From: Candidatus Gastranaerophilales bacterium
Lineage (GTDB): Bacteria > Cyanobacteriota > Vampirovibrionia > Gastranaerophilales > Gastranaerophilaceae
DNA length: 9,982 bases
Direction of reading: 5' to 3'
Assembly (NCBI GenBank): GCA_947630355.1
Contig: CANRHJ010000063.1
Coordinates: forward strand, 1-9,982
Positions 6,566-9,982 of the stretch are shown piece by piece. Every line of letters begins with the position of its first letter. The stretch's first letter is position 1. Made by a program: the position numbers and the translations under genes. The notes under the pieces were generated by a model that was not told the DNA's origin, made no database searches, and worked only from the letters and a program-made list of their open reading frames with translations.

Positions 6566-7117
6566 ATGGAGAAAATATCACTCAGGGAAATATATAAAAT
6601 ATTTTTTATAATAGGCGCGCAGCTTATAGGCGGGGGATACGTAATATTACCGTTATTAAAGAAGTATATAGCGGAAGAGAGGAAATGGCTGAGTGAAGAA
6701 GAACTTATAGATTATTTTGCCGTAAGCCAATGTATTCCCGGAATTATAGCAGGAAATATAGCAATATTTTCGGGTTATAAAGCGAGAAAAGGATTAGGTG
6801 CATTAGCGGCAATAACAGGGCTCATAACACCGCCTTTTTTATGCATATTAATTCTGGCACATATTTTGACTAATTTTACAAACAATGAGATTGTTCAAGA
6901 AGCATTTTGGGGAATAAGGATTTCCGTAATCGTATTAATTATAATAACAGTCAAGGATATGTGGACAAAAAGCGTTAATTCAAAATTTACATACACGTTA
7001 TTCAGCATTGTTTTAATATTTTTATTAACAATGAAAATATCTCCTGCGGTAATAATAATATTATCCGCCTTATCGGCACTTTTATATTCAAAAATAAAAG
7101 GGAATAAAAATGCTTAA
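6566..7117 (+). CDS. CHR-family transporter, first half-size subunit
   Basis: This 183-residue, strongly hydrophobic protein is a short-chain (single-domain) member of the CHR chromate ion transporter family. The signature near the first helix is IGGGYVILPLL (21-31), followed by WLSEEELIDYFAVSQCIPGI (41-60), where the usual PGP motif reads PGI, and a GY at 70-71. About five or six membrane segments are visible, including about 12-30, 52-70, 76-100, 112-129 and 143-175. Half-size CHR proteins usually occur as adjacent pairs with opposite membrane orientation, acting together. Chromate efflux is known for some members, but many probably move other anions, so the substrate is open. A stop at 6551 in the same frame limits the upstream extent, so ATG 6566 is the first possible ATG; it follows a mini-ORF and lacks a well-spaced SD. 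It overlaps the next gene by 8 bp. Confidence 0.9.
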   Translation: MEKISLREIYKIFFIIGAQLIGGGYVILPLLKKYIAEERKWLSEEELIDYFAVSQCIPGIIAGNIAIFSGYKARKGLGALAAITGLITPPFLCILILAHILTNFTNNEIVQEAFWGIRISVIVLIIITVKDMWTKSVNSKFTYTLFSIVLIFLLTMKISPAVIIILSALSALLYSKIKGNKNA

Positions 7118-7673
7118 ATTATATTTGTTACTATATTATGAATTTTTTAAAACAGGATTATTTGCAATAGGCGGAGGATATGCGGCATTGCCGTTTTTAT
7201 ACTATATGCAAAGCAGTCATAATTGGTTTGATATGGACGAGTTAACAAATATGATAGCAGTATCAAATATTACACCCGGTCCAATAGGAATAAACATGGC
7301 TACATATACAGGCTATACAACGGCAGGTATATTCGGTTCAATAATATCAACAACCGCAATAATAACAGCACCTTTTATTATAGCAATAATCATAATGAAA
7401 CTGATAAACAAATTTAAATCCTGCAAAGAAATAAATTACATATTTAACGGTTTAAGACCCGCATCTTGCGCTCTGTTAATTTCAATAGGATTAAAACTTT
7501 TATATCAAACAATAACCTATAACAAAGAAGAATGGTCATTCCCCGTTCAATTTGATTACAATGCAATAATTTTATTTTTAATATTAATTCTTCCGTTCAC
7601 TTTTATGAAAAAAAGACCGTTCATAGTAATATTAGCAGGAGCCGTAGGCGGAATAATTTTAAAAAATATTTAG
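7110..7673 (+). CDS. CHR-family transporter, second half-size subunit
   Basis: The 187-residue partner of the preceding subunit has the same architecture: IGGGYAALPFL (20-30), MIAVSNITPGPIGINMATYTG (48-68) with an intact PGP motif, and hydrophobic stretches at about 75-98, 115-132, 150-166 and 169-186. ATG 7110 lies inside the last codons of the upstream gene (shared ATGCTTAA, 8-bp overlap). AAGGGA at 7098-7103 is six bases upstream, so the two are almost certainly translated together and assemble as a heterodimer in the inner membrane. This copy keeps the canonical PGP motif that the first copy lost, suggesting the halves are not functionally equal. The 111 bp after its stop hold only AT-rich sequence and no convincing terminator. 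Confidence 0.9.
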   Translation: MLKLYLLLYYEFFKTGLFAIGGGYAALPFLYYMQSSHNWFDMDELTNMIAVSNITPGPIGINMATYTGYTTAGIFGSIISTTAIITAPFIIAIIIMKLINKFKSCKEINYIFNGLRPASCALLISIGLKLLYQTITYNKEEWSFPVQFDYNAIILFLILILPFTFMKKRPFIVILAGAVGGIILKNI

Positions 7674-7773
7674 ATTATTATTAAGAAATGTTAACAAAAT
7701 ATCAATAAGAAGTAAATTTTCATTTGAAAAATGTTTTTAAATAAATGTGGGTTAGTTTAAATTATTTTATAGT

Positions 7774-7778
7774 GGAGG
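7774..7778 (+). promoter_or_regulatory. Strong ribosome-binding site of the 7785 gene
   Basis: GGAGG lies six bases before the ATG at 7785, the closest match to a consensus SD in the window. It implies efficient translation and confirms the start. A weak -10-like TAAATT at 7758-7763 lies upstream, but no good -35 accompanies it. Confidence 0.6.
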
Positions 7779-7784
7779 TTAGAT

Positions 7785-8435
7785 ATGACAGTAGCATTTC
7801 AAAACGGTTCTTTTTTAAGCGGTTCAAGCACGGCAAGTGTACTTACACAAAAAGGCGGAGTTACGGCTTCAAGCTTATACAACACTGATTTCTTAGACAA
7901 CAAATACGAATACAACGACACAAAAGAAGGCTATGAAATAGCATATAGCGGAAGAGATGCAGCAATAACAAAAAATATAGATAACTTAGTAACATATTTA
8001 TCAAGCAAAAAAGAAGATAAAGCAATGCTTGCATACGAAGAATTATTGAATGAAATGAAAAATCAAACAAGATATTCTCAATTGGTAACAGAAGATGGTG
8101 ATGATACTCAATTAAGAGCAGTAGCAAGACAAATCATTGAAAACAAACTTGGAGTAGATTTACCGACATATATAAAAGAAACCACTGCAAGCAATTTCCA
8201 AAGAGGTTTAGAATTCAATTTGGATGGTGACAAATACACAGAAGAAGATTTATTAAAAGAAATGTGTGATTTAGATGAAACAACTCCATATGAAGGGCTG
8301 GAACGCGCAGCAGGTAAGACATTAAAAACAGGCGGCTTAGCTGCAGCAGGCGCAGCAATCGGAACAATGATATGTCCCGGAGCAGGTACGGTTGTAGGCG
8401 GTGTTATAGGCGGTTTAATAGGATTATTTACTTAA
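7785..8435 (+). CDS. Unrecognised protein with glycine-zipper C-terminus
   Basis: I do not recognise this 216-residue protein. The first 30 residues are rich in Ser, Thr and Gly without a hydrophobic signal peptide. Residues 50-165 look helical and charged, with many Glu, Asp and Lys. The last ~35 residues (about 182-216) form a Gly/Ala-rich hydrophobic segment, GGLAAAGAAIGTMICPGAG then TVVGGVIGGLIGLFT, with several GxxxG spacings. That suggests a membrane-inserting hairpin broken by a Pro-Gly near 198-199. Similar zippers occur in pore-forming bacteriocins, secreted toxins and membrane-associated proteins, so a secreted or membrane-active role is inference. Two cysteines (C161, C197). It appears monocistronic: 111 bp separate it from the CHR pair, it has the strongest SD in the window, and a terminator hairpin lies 36 bp after its stop. 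Confidence 0.8.
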   Translation: MTVAFQNGSFLSGSSTASVLTQKGGVTASSLYNTDFLDNKYEYNDTKEGYEIAYSGRDAAITKNIDNLVTYLSSKKEDKAMLAYEELLNEMKNQTRYSQLVTEDGDDTQLRAVARQIIENKLGVDLPTYIKETTASNFQRGLEFNLDGDKYTEEDLLKEMCDLDETTPYEGLERAAGKTLKTGGLAAAGAAIGTMICPGAGTVVGGVIGGLIGLFT

Positions 8436-8471
8436 TAAATAAAAATCAATCTAACCAAAACATAATAACGG

Positions 8472-8500
8472 AAAAGACGGAAAAATTATCCGTCTTTTTT
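8472..8500 (+). terminator. Hairpin terminator shared with the 3' end of cysE
   Basis: AAAAGACGGA (8472-8481) and TCCGTCTTTT (8489-8498) form a perfect 10-bp stem with a 7-base loop, followed by further T residues to 8500. In the plus direction it fits an intrinsic terminator for the 7785 gene. The stop codon (8486-8488) and last codons of cysE lie inside it; read on the minus strand it gives only a four-T tail, a weaker terminator for cysE. Confidence 0.8.
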
Positions 8501-9142
8501 CATTTCTTCAATCGTATCTTTTAAATCTTGTATTTCATATTTCAATCTGTTTAATTCACAAGTAATAGGGTCGGGAATTCTGTTATGAAGCAGCTGACCT
8601 TGAATATATAGTTTTTGTTTAACAATTCTGCCAGGAATACCGACAACCGTTGAATTTTCAGGTATAGAATCAACAACAACCGAGCCCGCGCCGATACGGG
8701 AATTAGAACCGATTTCAATATTACCCAGAACTTTAGCACCTGCACCGACAACAATGTTATTACCGAGAGTGGGATGCCTTTTGCCGTGTTCATTACCCGT
8801 TCCGCCCAAAGTAACACCCTGATATAGCAATACATCATCGCCTATAATAGTTGTAGCACCAATAACAACTCCCATACCGTGGTCAATAAAAAATCTTCTT
8901 CCTATTCGTGCGGCAGGGTGAATATCAATACCGGTTAATATTCTGGACACATTGGAAATTATTCTGGGTATCAAAGGTATTTTCCAATAGTTAAGTTTGT
9001 GAGCTATTCTATGAAGGATTAAAGCATGAAGTCCCGGATAACAAAAAAGTACTTCAAGAATATTTTCCGCAGCGGGGTCTTTATCGTAAATAGTTTTAAT
9101 ATCTTCCGAAATTTGAGAAAATATTTTTTTTATAAGTCTCAT
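8486..9142 (-). CDS. cysE: Serine O-acetyltransferase (short form)
   Basis: The enzyme transfers acetyl from acetyl-CoA to L-serine, giving O-acetylserine for cysteine synthesis in the cytosol. The 218-residue product is the short form: it lacks much of the N-terminal helical region of the ~270-residue E. coli enzyme. A left-handed beta-helix of hexapeptide repeats spans about 74-172. Catalytic and substrate landmarks include GIDIHPAARIG (71-81, Asp73), IDHGMGVVIG (86-95, with general base His88), GGTG (113-116) and GKRHP (120-124, Arg122 and His123). VVGIPGRIV (166-174) closes the helix, followed by a probable coiled-coil tail (about 195-215). The ATG at 9142 directly follows the tyrS stop with no spacer. 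Its SD, AAGGG (complement of 9150-9154), lies within the last tyrS codons, so translation is likely coupled. Confidence 0.96.
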   Translation of the reverse strand: MRLIKKIFSQISEDIKTIYDKDPAAENILEVLFCYPGLHALILHRIAHKLNYWKIPLIPRIISNVSRILTGIDIHPAARIGRRFFIDHGMGVVIGATTIIGDDVLLYQGVTLGGTGNEHGKRHPTLGNNIVVGAGAKVLGNIEIGSNSRIGAGSVVVDSIPENSTVVGIPGRIVKQKLYIQGQLLHNRIPDPITCELNRLKYEIQDLKDTIEEMKKDG

Positions 9143-9982
9143 TTAGATACCCTTAATATATTTTCTTTTACCGTATTGAATTGTAACAGGTAACATGTTT
9201 TTTGTAATTAAGAAATTCGGGTTAGCCTGTTTTTGATTATTAATTTTTAAAGCACCCGAAGCTGCGAGTCGTTTAATTTCGCCTCTGCTTAGAGATTTAT
9301 CAAAGTCAGAGATAAAATTCAATAAAGTGATATCTGAATTGATTTTAACTTCGGGAATATCATCAGGAATTTCTTTATGCTGAACAACTTTAATAAAATG
9401 CTCCTGAGCTTCATCTGCAGCAGTTTTACCATTGTACATTTCAGTAATCTTATAAGCCAATTTCATTTTCAAATCTCTTGGGTTTTCGGTTTTAAGTCGA
9501 GTTTCAATATCATCCAATTCTTTATTTGAAATATCAGTCAGAAGTGCAAAATATTTTACAATAAGATTATCGGAAATACTCATTAGTTTTCCGTACATAT
9601 CAATTGAAGAATCCGTAAGGCTGATACAGTGTTCGGGAAAGGATTTTGACATTTTTACAACACCGTCGGTACCTTCAAGAAGAGGAAGGAGCATAACCAT
9701 TTGCGGATTTTCTTTACCGTAAGCTGACTGAATTTCACGTCCCAACAGGTTGTTAAATCTTTGATCCGTACCGCCAAGTTCAATATCAGCATCAACAACG
9801 ACGGAATCGTATGCCTGCATTAAAGGATAGAAAAATTCGTGAACTGAAATCGGCCGATTTTCGGAAAATCTTTTTGCGAAATCATCCCTTGTCATAATTT
9901 GAGCTACGGTAACCTTTGATGCTAACTTCAACATGTCAACAAAATTCAAGTCAAATAACCAATCGGCATTATTTCTGATTTC
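9143..9982 (-). CDS. tyrS: Tyrosyl-tRNA synthetase, C-terminal part (N-terminus off window)
   Basis: The frame is open to the right edge, so the 5' end is missing. 279 residues are visible of the roughly 400 expected, so about 120 are lost, including the HIGH-like motif. The visible part begins IRNNADWLFDLNFVDML, runs through the tyrosine-binding region ELGGTDQRFNNLLGRE (68-83 of the visible part), and has the ATP-binding signature KMSKS (110-114). It ends with an S4 RNA-binding domain (about 220-279, including LSRGEIKRLAASGALKINN) that contacts tRNA-Tyr. The GGTDQRFN style resembles the TyrZ/Thermus-type branch. The TTG at 9949 is internal, not the true start, since conserved sequence continues upstream. 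It is cytosolic and lies upstream of cysE on the same strand, stop and start codons abutting. Confidence 0.96.
   Translation of the reverse strand, partial: EIRNNADWLFDLNFVDMLKLASKVTVAQIMTRDDFAKRFSENRPISVHEFFYPLMQAYDSVVVDADIELGGTDQRFNNLLGREIQSAYGKENPQMVMLLPLLEGTDGVVKMSKSFPEHCISLTDSSIDMYGKLMSISDNLIVKYFALLTDISNKELDDIETRLKTENPRDLKMKLAYKITEMYNGKTAADEAQEHFIKVVQHKEIPDDIPEVKINSDITLLNFISDFDKSLSRGEIKRLAASGALKINNQKQANPNFLITKNMLPVTIQYGKRKYIKGI

Noticed and set aside
5227..7673. Reading the cysteine enzyme, HNH nuclease and CHR genes as one defence system
   Set aside because: They alternate strands with separate leaders, the HNH protein belongs to a widespread stand-alone family, and no sensor, methyltransferase or toxin-immunity pair is present.
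7717..7738. TTTTC/GAAAA hairpin with T-run as a terminator after the CHR pair
   Set aside because: The stem is only five mostly A-T pairs, indistinguishable from the AT-rich background.
7785..7859. Double-glycine leader (KGG at residues 23-25) for bacteriocin-type export of the 7785 protein
   Set aside because: The residues before GG lack the usual hydrophobic and acidic leader pattern, the mature part would be unusually long, and no ABC peptidase-transporter is nearby.

Overview
This is an AT-rich bacterial segment, roughly one-third G+C by eye. Genes are tightly packed, most have purine-rich Shine-Dalgarno (SD) sites, and several neighbours overlap. No rRNA, tRNA, CRISPR array, insertion sequence or phage module is visible. 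Two things hint at the cyanobacteria-related gut lineage Vampirovibrionia/Gastranaerophilales ('Melainabacteria'): a stand-alone HNH endonuclease of the kind common in cyanobacteria, and an orphan protein whose N-terminus ends in a short Phe-Thr-Ala-Lys stretch. This placement is inference from family resemblance and base composition, not proof.

Layout. 1-1203 (minus) is most of a PLP-dependent Orn/Lys/Arg decarboxylase-family enzyme whose C-terminus lies off the left edge. Divergent from it, 1272-4433 (plus) is a three-gene cluster: ligA (NAD+-dependent DNA ligase), a small two-helix membrane protein of unknown function that overlaps the ligA stop, and a secreted SIMPL/DUF541 protein. Convergent to that is a DJ-1/PfpI-family gene at 4453-5109 (minus). 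It shares a 117-bp AT-rich divergent promoter region, carrying a 12-bp inverted repeat, with an orphan cysteine-protease/transglutaminase-like gene at 5227-6033 (plus). The 3' end of that gene overlaps the HNH endonuclease gene at 5975-6487 (minus) by 59 bp tail to tail. Divergent from the HNH gene is an overlapping pair of half-size CHR (chromate) transporter genes, 6566-7673 (plus), preceded by a two-codon mini-ORF. At 7785-8435 (plus) is an unrecognised 216-residue protein with a strong SD and a glycine-zipper C-terminus. It ends at a terminator hairpin built partly from the last codons of cysE. On the minus strand, tyrS (partial, N-terminus off the right edge) and cysE (serine O-acetyltransferase) abut with no gap, 9982 to 8486.

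How they fit together. Most of the window is housekeeping: DNA ligation and repair, tyrosyl-tRNA charging, cysteine synthesis and amino-acid decarboxylation. The less ordinary part is 5110-8435, which holds the papain/transglutaminase-like orphan, the HNH nuclease, the split CHR transporter with an odd leader, and the glycine-zipper protein. I see no direct evidence that these form one system. The two orphans and the CHR leader are the best candidates for new biology.
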